Shown piece after piece: positions 13,705 through 25,097 of a DNA stretch of 64,000 nt. The stretch comes from Ridgeia piscesae. Taxonomy: Eukaryota > Annelida > Polychaeta > Sabellida > Siboglinidae. Each line of letters starts with the position of its first letter. Within the stretch, counting starts at the first letter, position 1. The DNA lies in NCBI GenBank assembly GCA_025642075.2, contig JAODUO010000115.1:1-64000 (forward strand), written 5' to 3'. The notes beneath the pieces were generated by a model. It saw nothing but the letters and a program-made list of their open reading frames with translations, was not told where the DNA came from and ran no database searches. The translations under genes were made by a program, and so were the position numbers.

Positions 13705-14232
13705 CTGTAGACAGAGCATCATTGAATAATACATTGCATACAGCAGATAGAGGATATAGTATAACACAAAGTGTGGGCCTCTATTTGTTTCTACATCGAC
13801 TATGTCCACTCTGCACGTGTGTAACTGGAGGAGTGCTAGCGATGCGTTCGGATGGTTCGTAGATTTATATTTTTACGAATTCCCCGGGGCCTCTGTAGGA
13901 AGGAAATGACAGGTTCTCAAATATTTTACGAGACGTAGCTACGGTATAATTTAGTGTGTTTGTCTAACATTGTATACATAATAATGTCACTTACGTGCGG
14001 GCGAGCGTGTGTGCGTGCGAGATATTAATTGAGCAAATTAAGGAAATGTCTAGGTTGCAATTATTGTGGAAATTTAAGTTGACTTTTTAACTGTGTTTCA
14101 ATAATAATGTTCTTGTTCCATGTTTTATGTTGATAGGTTCTCGAGCGGATTCACAGTAGATGATATTTATGTAGAGTGAGAATCGTCTAGGATGACGCAC
14201 TATGAGAATGCCTGGAACACTGTACTTACTTG

Positions 14233-14490
<258 letters not shown>

Positions 14491-14538
14491 AACGCAAGTG
14501 TCATTAATAGTTGTCTATTATAGGAATAATGCATTGGC

Positions 14539-15960
14539 TTAGCAAGAACAAGTAACGAAGTAGACCAATGCTAAGCTGATTATACATATCGGTATGTAAT
14601 TCTTGAGGTCTTTCTTATTTCCCTTCTTGAAGATTATCATCATCTCAGCCTTCTTCCACTCTGTGGGTGTTCGTCTTTCTGATAAGCATTTAGTGTACAG
14701 CTTAGCATGTGTCTTCGAGATGGTATTGTCTCCTACTTTCAATGTCTCAATGTATATATGGTCGTTGCCATTTTCTGTACCATTCTTCATATCTTGTAGT
14801 GCTGCTTCCACCTCCCATGGTGTTATCTCATGTACGTCTTTTGGGTCAGTGTGGATTATGGTACTCTGTTTACTTTCGTATAGCTCGGTTCTATGATCTT
14901 ATCTTAATCATAGATTTCTCTACATTACTTTGCTATGATTGTGATCAGTCTGTCTTGGCCTAGCTTCTGCGTTCTTCAAACTTCCCTCAGGTTCTTTGAT
15001 GCCATGATCATTTCTCATATGATCTCTTGGGTGTATTTTCTGAGGTCCTCTCTTGCTTTCTTTTTGAAGGTTTGTATATTTCTGGGTAATGTTTTCGTTG
15101 TTTATCTTCGTCTTAGTGACGATATCCATGATTCCAGTGGTGTGTTGATTGCCTTAGCTTCTACTGATGCGCTTTGTTGGATCATGTCTGCTCATGGTGT
15201 CTATGTCGTCTAGTTCTTGTATTATCTCGAATCGGTTTCTCAATTCGAGTTGGAATTCGATCTAAGTTGATCCTATTTGTGTGGTATCTACACTTGGTGG
15301 CTTCTTGCTCATCAACTGTTTGCTTTCTACCTTTGCGTCCAGTTTGATGTTGCTCATATCCATTCTGTGGTCACTTCTAATGTTGACTTGGTTGATTACT
15401 GTTATGTCTGTGACGATGTCTGGCCTGTTTGTTAGGATGTAGTCAAGTTCCGTCTTCGTTACACCGCTTGGGCTTTCCCACGTCCATCTCCTCCCTGTTT
15501 TCTTCTGGAACATGGTATTCATGATGTTGTACTTTTTTGATGTAGCCCATTCTACCAAGGTGTCGCCCCTATCGATTCTCAATTCAGTCCCAAATTTACT
15601 GTTGCCGTTTCCATAGGGTTTGTTCTTGTCCCTATTTGTGATGTCTCCCATCACTATCGTGAAATGGTCTAGTTTCCCCAAAGTCTTGTCGACGTCATTG
15701 TAGAAGCTATTTATGTCGTCTTTTGAGTAAGCTGTTGTTGGTGCATCTACTTTCACTATCTTTGGTTTGTAACGCTTTATTGTGCGGCGGCTCTTTTTGA
15801 CCCAGATAGTCTTAGCACCCCCTGCACGTAGTTTTAGTTGACCAGAGCCGCCTCCTTGGTCAATACTCTTTCGGTGCCATTGGGGACTGGGGGCCATGTT
15901 TTTGTAGTGCTTTGCATGCTGGTGTTGTTGGCCTATCCTTCCACGCTGGCGATTGCGGGT
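14539..15960 (-). pseudogene. LINE fragment with endonuclease end and start of RT
   Basis: Minus strand, 5' to 3': endonuclease part with VDAPTTAYSKDDINSFYNDV, FTIVMGDITNRDKNKPYG, RRWTWESPSGVTKTELDYIL and VNIRSDHRM (GDxN, W.SP, DYIL and SDH are the EEP motifs). It continues through a frame-broken linker to IYIETLKVGDNTISKTHAKLY, CLSERRTPTEWKKAEMMIIF and KKGNKKDLKNYIPICIIS, which is the RT fingers. The remaining RT palm is absent, so it is 3' truncated and inactive. The sequence type is RTE-like ('craniofacial development protein 2-like' proteins). Confidence 0.8.
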
Positions 15961-15974
15961 TGGAAAGAACATGC

Positions 15975-16045
15975 AATATAGGGTAAACAAAATTGCCCAC
16001 GTTTCGACACTGTGGCTGTATCAGTACCGGCACTCAACCATAGGC

Positions 16046-16111
<66 letters not shown>
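15975..16111. repeat. (TA)n microsatellite beside a short SINE-like segment
   Basis: About 30 TA units at 16051-16111. The preceding plus-strand gtaaacaaaattgcccacgt resembles gtgaacgaaattgcctaagt inside the SINE at 32.06 kb, so a SINE scrap is likely. Confidence 0.6.
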
Positions 16112-16116
<5 letters not shown>

Positions 16117-16296
16117 CACCGGATTTAGCATTGTAAAGTGTGTTGCTCCCATAGACAGCCGCCAGGTGCGCCCCTGATTGCACTGGCTTCATTTTTCGAC
16201 CGATGTTTAGTGTAAATGGTACATCTTTCTGTATATTCGTTTTGGTGTTTAATCATCTTATTTGAGATAGGAATTGCAGTAAGCAAGGTAACCTAC

Positions 16297-16515
16297 CGCT
16301 ACATTCGATGCAGTGAGGCGATCTGTTCTCACATTTCTTGGTGTGTGAATTGAATCCCCAGCCTGCGATATTAGGACATGATTTCTGTGTAGCTCTTCCT
16401 TGTTTTATTTCCACGTACTTGCGACAATCAGAACAAGATATAAAGGTTCCATCGATTCCCATTGAGTCGCCGTCAGTACATTGAACGCTGGACGGTAAAC
16501 ACCACTGAATGCGAC
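16297..16515 (-). CDS. Exon 14: Cys-rich module, possibly chitin-binding (CBM14)-like
   Basis: A 219 nt phase 1-1 exon (acceptor ttttag, donor gtaggt) encodes 73 residues with eight cysteines: IQWCLPSSVQC, TDGDSMGIDGTFISCSDC, RKYVEIKQGRATQKSCP, GWGFNSHTKKCENRSPHC, IECS. The stretch C-RKY...KQG...CP...WGFN..TKKC resembles the peritrophin-A / CBM14 chitin-binding fold (CxxYxxCxxG..CPxGLxFNxxxxxC). The cysteine spacing near the second and third positions does not fit cleanly, so the assignment is tentative. Splice signals, phase and position between two EGF exons support it as a real exon of the same gene. Confidence 0.65.
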
Positions 16516-17384
16516 CTAAAACCATTTATTGTGATATCAATTATTAACGTCGCAGTAAACATTTTACAATAGATATACTTAATGCACAAGCTTGAAGAAA
16601 TAATGCAAAACTTATTTAAACATCTGATACTTTATGTTTCACAGTGATATGTAAATGAAGTGACAACAAGAAGTAATGACACGAAGTAACAGGACATTTC
16701 ATTTCACATAAATAATCCTGTTATTTTAGTCATATAGTCAATATAATTGTATTACTTACTTATAATCATGTTCGCAAGATTTGGACTTAAAAAAAAATTA
16801 GATTGGCAACCTTATACATTTTTAAAGGTTATGTATGATCTAATTAATCTAAATGCTACATTTATTTTATTCCAAAAGTATATAATATTATGTCGGCCAT
16901 CTTGCCATTTATCAGCATATTAGTTACTAAGCCACTCATTTTTGTGCTGCTAAACTTACACATCCAGTGCCAAGGAATCAAGCAGGGTAAATTCGCCTAT
17001 GCATAATGAAATTACTACTGCATGAGAGTTATACATGCTATGGCGGAAATATATGCAATAGTCAGTTACCTAAAGCTGATTGTGTAAGTGACTAATAGTG
17101 CTTATTTGTCGCTTGCATAATGACTGACAGGCGTATGTCAAGCGGAAACCCTTGAGCAAACCGAGAAATCCAAGACAGCAATCAAGATGGCCAAGGGGGC
17201 AATCAAGATGGCCAAGACAGCTATCAAGATGGCCGCCGGTGCCCAGAGAAAATAAATGTTTTACCAGTTGGCCTAGAATTCCGAGTGTTCAGCTAAATCC
17301 ACATTTGTGAGGTTATTTGTATAATTTGAGGTCAAGAACATGGTGAAAGGTTGTGTTACAGGTCATATGGATAGTATTGGTGTG

Positions 17385-17385
<1 letters not shown>
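16516..17385. other. Intron stretch, nothing recognised
   Basis: About 870 bp of AT-rich DNA upstream of exon 14. A short run at about 17175-17235 repeats atcaagatggcc three times. No coding or element signature was seen. Confidence 0.5.
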
Positions 17386-17455
<70 letters not shown>

Positions 17456-17481
17456 TCTACTACTACTACTACTACTACTAT

Positions 17482-17527
<46 letters not shown>
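17386..17527. repeat. (ACT)n / (TAG)n trinucleotide array
   Basis: About 45 ACT units with one or two ctctact breaks. On the minus strand it is (AGT)n and begins about 100 bp after the stop of the LINE at 17.6-18.9 kb, so it may be the element's 3' tail repeat. Confidence 0.95.
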
Positions 17528-17531
<4 letters not shown>

Positions 17532-17626
17532 TACAGCACATCTAAATCACCATATCTCCGGGTCTAGCCCGTTTTTAGACGTAAAACGTACAGAGAATCA
17601 CACACGTTTCACCTCACCTCCCTCAC

Positions 17627-18935
17627 CTATCCCGTAGTCTTAGTGGACCGTTGGGGCGCCACAGATGACCTGGCAACCAGCTCCCTCCATTCGTCTCGCC
17701 TCACCGTCTTCCTCATGGCGGCGCCCAGTGTCATGCCCGCCCATTCCGGGATGTTTTCCTCCCATCTCTTTTTCTGTCTGCCTCTTCTTCGCACTCCTTG
17801 CACTGTGCCCTGCAGGATTGTCTTGGCAAGCCCTGAAGATCTTGTTATGTGCCCGTACCATTTCAGTTTGCGTCTTTTTACTGTGGTCAAGAGGTCTTCG
17901 TGGGGCCCAATGGCTTGCCAAGTTCTGTTTCGCAACTCTTCGTTTGAGATGTGGTCTCTGTAGGTGATGCCGAGGAGCTTCCTCAGGCATCTCATCTCCA
18001 TGGCCTGTATCCTTCTCTCTGTGTCTGCTGTTAGTGTCCAAGACTCACAGGCGTACAGGAATATGGACATGACTAGGGAGCGCATCAGTCTGATCTTTGA
18101 GCTGAGCGCTATATTCCAGATGACATTCCAGATGGTCTTGAGTTTGGCGAATGCTGCTGTGGCCTGGGCGATCCTGGCGAGAATTTCAGGTTTAGATCCT
18201 TCATCTGCGATGATTGCTCCCAGATATTTGAACCTGTTGACGCAATGTAGTTTCTCGTCGTTGACCCTGTTGTCAGTGCTGAAGCCATTGGTGTTGTTGG
18301 TCATCAGTTTGGTCTTTTCTGCATTGATCTGCATGCCGAAGGCTATAGAAGTCTTGCCAAGGCGCTCCACCAAGTCAGCTAGCTCCTCTTCCCTTCCTGC
18401 CAGGCCATCTATGTCGTTCGCAAAACGCAAGTTTGTAATATTCCTGCCACCAATGCTGACTGTCCCTTCATGGTCATTCAGTGCGTCAGTCATAATTCTC
18501 TCCAAGAAGATGTTGAAGAGGATGGGGGAGAGCACACAGCGTTATCTTACTCCGACTGTGGTTCTGAACCAGTCCCCTATGCTGTTATTAAGGTAGACAG
18601 CGCTGGTGGCCTTGTCTTAGATGTTCTGTATCATTCTGATCAGGTTGGCGTTGATGTTGAAATGCCTCATGGTGGCCCATAGTGCTGCATGCCATACCCT
18701 ATCGAACGCCTTCTTGAAGTCAATGAAGACGTGATAGAGGTCTTGCTGGTGTTGGAGGTACCTCTTGCACAGTATCCTAAGGTTGCAGATCTGCTCTGTT
18801 GTGCTGCGTCCTGGTCTGAAGCCTGCTTGTTCCTCAGCGATGATCTTTTGCATTGGTGATGACGGCATGAATACCATCACATGGACGTAAACCTCCATGG
18901 TGTACACCGGGAAGACCAACACAAATCAAATAATT
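17627..18935 (-). pseudogene. RTE-like LINE, reverse transcriptase with C-terminal end
   Basis: Minus strand: IIAEEQAGFRPGRSTTEQIC, NLRILCKRYLQH, LYHVFIDFKKAFDRVWHAAL, then after a break LSPILFNIFLERIM, NLRFANDIDGLAGREEELAD, FGMQINAEKTKLM, RFKYLGAIIADEG, LYACESWTLTADTERRIQAM, RRKLKWYGHITRSSG and RRRGRQKKRWEENI, ending STKTTG-stop. These are the ordered RT motifs of an RTE-clade LINE. The catalytic YADD box reads FAND and there is a stop or frameshift near 18.55-18.6 kb, so it is inactive. It is 5' truncated. Confidence 0.88.
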
Positions 18936-19344
18936 CAACGGCGCAGTGTAGCCAGCTTCATTAAGGGATAAGTGACCTTTTCGCCTTGACATGGTGCTGA
19001 GAATCTTCAAAAGTTAATATAATATCATACATTTGACTTTATCTCAGCAGAACTACCATGATAGCCACTGAGTCTTCTAGCTCATGTATATGCCAGTGGT
19101 ACCCCCTTTTGCAAACAGATATGGTTAAAAACAATACATTTTAACCTATTAGCTTGACCTTTGACCAACATGATCAACCTGAAAGGTCATGACAGAATAT
19201 TTATTTGTTTGGGGATTCTCATAACCATCGAGAGGGACATCAAAATCCAGTTTCTAACTCATTTCGATCGAAAGTTACAGGTGATTGTGTTTCTGCAGTC
19301 GACGATCGTCATGGACGAGCGGCCATGTTAGATTTCTCATCTAG
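18936..19344. other. Intron stretch, nothing recognised
   Basis: About 400 bp between a LINE and the long AT-rich trinucleotide array. No motif was seen. Confidence 0.5.
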
Positions 19345-20120
<776 letters not shown>

Positions 20121-20154
20121 AAAATAATAAAATAAATATAAATAACTAAATAGG

Positions 20155-22260
20155 CAGCATCAAAGAGATAGGTTTTTAGACGTCAGCGGAATGAAACTAT
20201 ATTACCTTCTGATTTAACACTGGCTGGAAGCGAATTCCACACCGCTGGTGCGGCAACCGAGAAAGCTGGGTTACTACTGGTTGAGCGTAGCTGTCTGGAA
20301 TTTCTTGCTGGAGTTAGCATTGAATTTCGATATGCTGGTTGTGTAGATGAGAGTGCTAGATAGGCTATTGTACACATTTTGAAAACGATGTGATAGTGCT
20401 CAGGGAGCCAATGCAATGATTTTAGACGCGGCACGGAGAGAGAAAAACGAGTGGAACGCGTGATTAGCCTTGCTAAACAATTTTGGGCGCGCTGAAGTTT
20501 TGCTATATCCTTGTTTGCGGTATTGTAAAGGTGCGAATTGCAGTAGTCAAGTCTGCTGCTTGGTAGAGCTGTTGCGATGGGTTTAATAACCGAAATACGG
20601 CGAAGATCACGGATATGGTAAAAACAGCAACGGCATGTTTTCGATATATGTTGTTTGAAATTGAAGTGTTCATCAAACGTTACTCCGAGATTTAAAACTG
20701 AGGCGGCTGGTGTGATACTCTGGCTCAGAATATGTGTCGGGAAAAAGCCATCGAGTTTTGCCCGCTGCGTTGAGGTACCAATGATGAGAAATTCGGTCTT
20801 ATCTGCATTTAGCTTTAATTTACTGTTTTTCATCCAAAGGGAGACAACTTGGAGAGAACCCCTGAGCTGGTTTAGGGAGCGACAAGTATCCGGTGTGGTA
20901 AAAGAAACATACATTTGTGTGTCATCTGCATAAAGGTGATGACCCAGGTTGTGACTCTGGATAACAGAGTGTCGGGAAAAAGCCATCGAGTTTTGCCCGC
21001 TGCGTTGAGGTACCAATGATGAGAAATTCGGTCTTATCTGCATTTAGCTTTAATTTACTGTTTTTCATCCAAAGGGAGACAACTTGGAGAGAACCCCTGA
21101 GCTGGTTTAGGGAACGACAAGTATCCGGTGTGGTAAAAGAAACATACATTTGTGTGTCATCTGCATAAAGGTGATGACCCAGGTTGTGACTCTGGATAAC
21201 AGAGCTTAGTGGTGTTGTATACAGAGTGAAAAGCAACGGCCACAAAACAGAACCCTGGGGGACACCACAAGAGGTGGGCAGCATGTCTGAGAGGCAGTTA
21301 CCTATTTTAATGGCTTGCCGTGTATCATTAAGGTATGAAGTAAACCAGCTCAAAGCTGTGCCAGATATCACGTTGATAAGCGTGTAATGAGAATGTCGTG
21401 GTCAATGGTGTCGAAAGCGGCGGATAGGTCAAGCAGCGTCAGTGCAGTAACTTTGCCATTATCAATGTTAAGGTTTATGTCATTGTGTACTTTTAAAAGA
21501 GCAGTTTCTGTTGAGTGAACTTGTTTATACACAGACTGTGACGCATTGGTTAAACCATGTACGTAGATGTGAGAACTGAGACGATTTGCTACAACCTTTT
21601 CAAGTATTTTTGAAATGACGCTAAGTTTGGAAATAGGCCTATAGCTGTTTAGTTCTTCTTTTGGCAGAGTTGTCTGGACTGGGTTTATATGCGCACATTT
21701 AAAATCTTCAGGAAATAAGCCGGAGCAGAGTGATGCATTTATTATGTCTGTTATTGGTTTAATTAAAACGTCAAGGCATGTTTTCAGTAGTACGGTCGGA
21801 AGTGGGTCAAGATCACAGGATTTACTTGGGACGACATGATTATTTTTCACACTTCAGCAGTTGTGGCTGGTTCAAACAATGCGAGTTGAGAATTTAGTTG
21901 TGGAGAGTCAGCATTTACAATGTCTGAGGTGTGATCTGTGAAGGCTGAATATATGAGGCAGATTTTGTCTTTAAAATAATTTGAAAAAGATTTACAGTGA
22001 CTTGATTGATGCATGGGTTGGTAGAGAAGGAGCAGGCCGTCTGTGTAAGATCTGATTTATGCATTTCCATAGCTGTTTTGGTGTAGCAGAGTTATTTGAG
22101 ACCATATTTTCGTAATAATACGACTTTGCTTTAGACATTTGTCGGTTACATAGATGACATTGCCGTGGGTAGCGTGACCTGTCTAATGATGAAGCTATGT
22201 ATGACATCAAAACGTAAAATAGTAGGTCAGGCGTCTGAAATGTCAATTTCAGGCGGAATT
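20155..22260 (-). pseudogene. CR1/L2-like LINE, RT region with internal 235 bp duplication
   Basis: Minus strand: AKSYYYENMVSNNS and PKQLWKCINQILHRRPAPSL (linker), LDPLPTVLLKTCLDVLIKP, YRPISKLSVISKILEKVV, LTLLDLSAAFDTIDHDIL, GISGTALSWFTSYL, CGVPQGSVLWPLLFTLY, HHLYADDTQMYVSF, LKLNADKTEFLIIG, ASVLNLGVTFDEHF and AAPAVWNSLPASVKS. The YADD catalytic box is intact. The 5' endonuclease is missing, one frameshift lies near 21.37 kb, and a tandem 235 bp copy breaks the frame near 20.97 kb. The whole copy is inactive, though well preserved and probably young. Confidence 0.9.
20736..21205. repeat. 235 bp tandem duplication within the LINE
   Basis: The segment starting gtcgggaaaaagccatcgag occurs at 20736 and again at 20971, and the two copies differ at about one base (gagcgac against gaacgac). 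The 235 bp length is not a multiple of three, so it shifts the RT frame just after YADD. This is either a very recent duplication or an assembly artefact. Confidence 0.93.
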
Positions 22261-22625
22261 GATAAATAATTTGAGTATTAGAGTTATAGACGAATACCTG
22301 CTAAGTGGCGGCCATTTTGGATTTCGCGCCCCAGTACCCTTATGCCACGGATTTTCAAAACGTACCCCCTGGCGTGTGCGACGTGACGTGGTATGTTGAA
22401 TACAAATCAAAAGAAAAACTGCGTTTACCTCAAATTGTTACGGGACTATAATTATGGCAGAGCCTGGACTATAACGCCAGGAGAGGAATGTAAATGCTAC
22501 ACCGCTCATAAACAATGCTGACAAAGTCTTGTGTTTTCCGATATTATCATCTCACCCGGAGTTGTAATGTTTCACAACCAGTGTGGTAGGGACAACATGC
22601 ATACGTTAAATATAATAATACCCAC

Positions 22626-22736
22626 TATTGCAGGTTACTCCTTCGTAGAAACCGTTGCATTCGCAACGAAACGTTCGTCCAGACGTTTTGCATGTACCTC
22701 CATTCTCGCACGGATTAGACCGACACGCATTGCGAA
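22626..22736 (-). CDS. Exon 13: EGF-like domain 8
   Basis: A 111 nt phase 1-1 exon (acceptor gttacag, donor gtgggt) encodes RNACRSNPCENGGTC, then KTSGRTFRCEC, then NGFYEGVTCN. The six EGF cysteines and ENGGTC are intact. It is separated from exon 12 by an intron of about 7.8 kb holding the large inverted-repeat element, a second palindromic element and a LINE fragment. It is more diverged from domains 4-7 than they are from one another. Confidence 0.83.
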
Positions 22737-23089
22737 CTGTAACATTATAAACAGTAGATATTCCTGTAAACAGTAGACATTCCTGTAAAGTAAAGTGTCC
22801 GTGCATGCAATGATATTAGACGTTTCACCTGGTTGAATAAATAGTAACTTGGCGGACAGCTTAGTTACATGTGCGATCCAGGTTCCACGTACAAACCACG
22901 TAATGTAAGAACCATATAGTTTGTGTTTATCCAATCATACAGTGGTTTCGAATGGTTGTTGGTAATCGGTTTATATAGGCAACACATCTGAAGGCCGCAT
23001 AGAGTGTTGAATCGTTTGCATACATGTCAATCCTTGTTTAAGATATTTCTAAAATAGCGTCATACATGAAAATAAAAAGCAAACATTTC

Positions 23090-23710
23090 CGAGTATTGAG
23101 CCTTGTGACATGCATATTGTTACCGGTAGAGGGCCTGACAACATAATATTATTGTCATATTTCACGCATATATAACGTTCGCTAAGATAACACCTGAACC
23201 AGGGTAGCTCGTTTCTATGACAGCTATATAAGTCAAGTTAAATGAAATCAAAACATAGTTAACCAAATCGAAAGCCTTTCTCAGGTCGACTAATACCAAA
23301 CAATACCACACAAATTGCCTTGGTCAATGTTGCTTAAGAAATAGTCGGTCACCTTAAGTAACACGGTTTCACAAGACTGGATCTCCCGCAAACCGGATTG
23401 CTCGTCTAGCAGTAATTTGAACTCTGTGAGATACGTGTACAAATGATTGTGCACGTGCCGTTTTAGAAGTTTAGACATACTTGGCAAAACAGATATTGGC
23501 ATACAATTTATGACGTCGTCTGAGTCTCCGCTTTTGTACAGTGGTACCACTCTGGTCTTCTTCCAAGACGGCGTAAAGTGCGTAATGTCGATGCTGACAT
23601 TGCAGGTATTAACAATATCCGGTACAATTATTTCGGTACTCAGTTTAAGTAATTTACAACTGATGCTATCCATTCCGGTTTGTCTAGTCACTGACATCTT
23701 TCGTAGTTCT
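23090..23710 (-). pseudogene. LINE RT fragment (CR1/jockey-like)
   Basis: Minus strand: TGMDSISCKLLKLSTEIIV, FTPSWKKTRVVPLYKSGDSD, CMPISVLPSMSKLLKRHVHN, LLLDEQSGLREIQSCETVLL and FLSNIDQGNLCGIV. These are the RT fingers and early palm (GxDxIxxKLL, YRPISVLP, EQSGFR). Later motifs below 23.29 kb are decayed. Confidence 0.8.
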
Positions 23711-23971
23711 TTGAGAATAAACTAAATCGTTACACTTGACAATTTAAACGACACTTTTTTTCTGGTTTGGTTAATTACCACTGTGGAACAAACAATTATC
23801 TTACAGTGTCACACGAATCCAATGTTGTTGAGCACAGGAGATAATCTTCACCTTGCAGTAAACATAGACACACACAATTACCATTTATTTTATTTAGCTT
23901 CAGAACGAAATGTATAATTAATAACACCACTAAAATATTGTTTGTTACGAAACATAACAATTTATATCAGG

Positions 23972-24475
23972 GCGCGTTATTCCGGCGATTCTCGGTAGAT
24001 CAAACGACAGACGCGTTCACTCGGTAGCTGCAGCATCTTTTACGTCGCCGGTTCGATCCGGGTAGCATCCGGGTATGGGGCACAACATTGTTTTTTAAAC
24101 AAATGAGTACACTATTGTTGTTAAAATTTTCGCAAAAGTAATATAAACCAAATAAATGATATACAATGATGCACCGTTTGTAAATATTTTATATGTTACT
24201 GTAGTAATAACTTATTCGCAACAACAATGAAAATATCGTAATTGTGTATTTAGTTGTTGTCGCGAATAAATTATTACTAAAAAAATATTGACAAACAGTG
24301 CACTATTACTGCATAATACGTATTTCGGTTTATAATACTTTGCGAAATATCAACAAAACTAGTGTCAAAAAGTGTTTCTTAATGCACCATGTAATGTTCG
24401 GACCGGCGTCGTAAAAGATGCTGCAGTTAACAAGGCAACACGCTTAACGATTGAATAACCGGAATCATCGAACCG
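23972..24475. mobile_element. Palindromic element of about 500 bp (long-arm MITE)
   Basis: The left-arm gctgcagcatcttttacgtc (24029) is mirrored by gtcgtaaaagatgctgcagt (about 24407). Inner arms also pair, e.g. aataacttattcgcaacaac with gttgttgtcgcgaataaatt near the centre (about 24240). The left arm also holds ggttcgatcc, an RNA polymerase III B-box-like word. There is no coding capacity. Confidence 0.7.
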
Positions 24476-24754
24476 ATGCGTACTGATTTGAATTGCTATG
24501 CTTGATAAAATCACTATTTGAGTGATCTTAGTAATTATACAATTATATTCTTTCTGAAGCTATATACAGTATCTGGTTCCTGTGTATATGTATGTTTACT
24601 GGATGATATCGATTATCTCCTGTGCCCTGAATTCGATACAATTATTCTGAAAAAGAGATGAAAGTCTCAGCGAAAGTGCCAAAGCCATAGCACAACTTCG
24701 GCTTAATTGTTTTCAACACACCTTGATTCGTGTGTAACTGTAAGATAATTGTGT

Positions 24755-24965
24755 CCCAGCAAACATACAAGTATTGGGCCAATGCTGGCGTTATACTGGC
24801 GAGTACCGTTTGTACCGGCAACGGTACAAACGGTACTGAGCCAGTACACTGGACACACCATGATAAAAGTCGATGTACTTGCCTGAATCGGCCCAGCATT
24901 GGCCCGATTGTATCGGCCCAGCATTGGCCCGCTTGTATCGGCCCAGCATTGGCCCGATACCAGCC
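24755..24965. repeat. Left subterminal GGCCCA-word array of the element
   Basis: After the terminal CCCAGCAAACA motif, the array contains tattgggccaatgctggc and three copies of cggcccagcattggcccg, plus a hairpin around ccgtttgtaccggcaacggt. It is the shorter counterpart of the right-end array. Confidence 0.8.
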
Positions 24966-25049
24966 AATTTCAACATTGTTCCGCAAGATGTCGCAGGGGA
25001 AGTTTTTCATGGCGCCACCTAGGGAATGCAATTTTACCGCCAAATTGAG

Positions 25050-25097
25050 ATGGCGGACGCCATTTTTGTGAAAGATTTCGAAGTGGGATTTATTCAG
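25050..25097 (+). CDS. Candidate first coding exon of the element's own gene
   Basis: ATG at 25050 in a good context (gagATGG) opens MADAIFVKDFEVGFIQ, which runs straight into a strong gtaagt donor. It lies about 300 bp inside the left terminus, pointing inward, as a transposon gene start would. It is short, so the call rests on the context and on the matching terminal exon at the other end. Confidence 0.4.
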
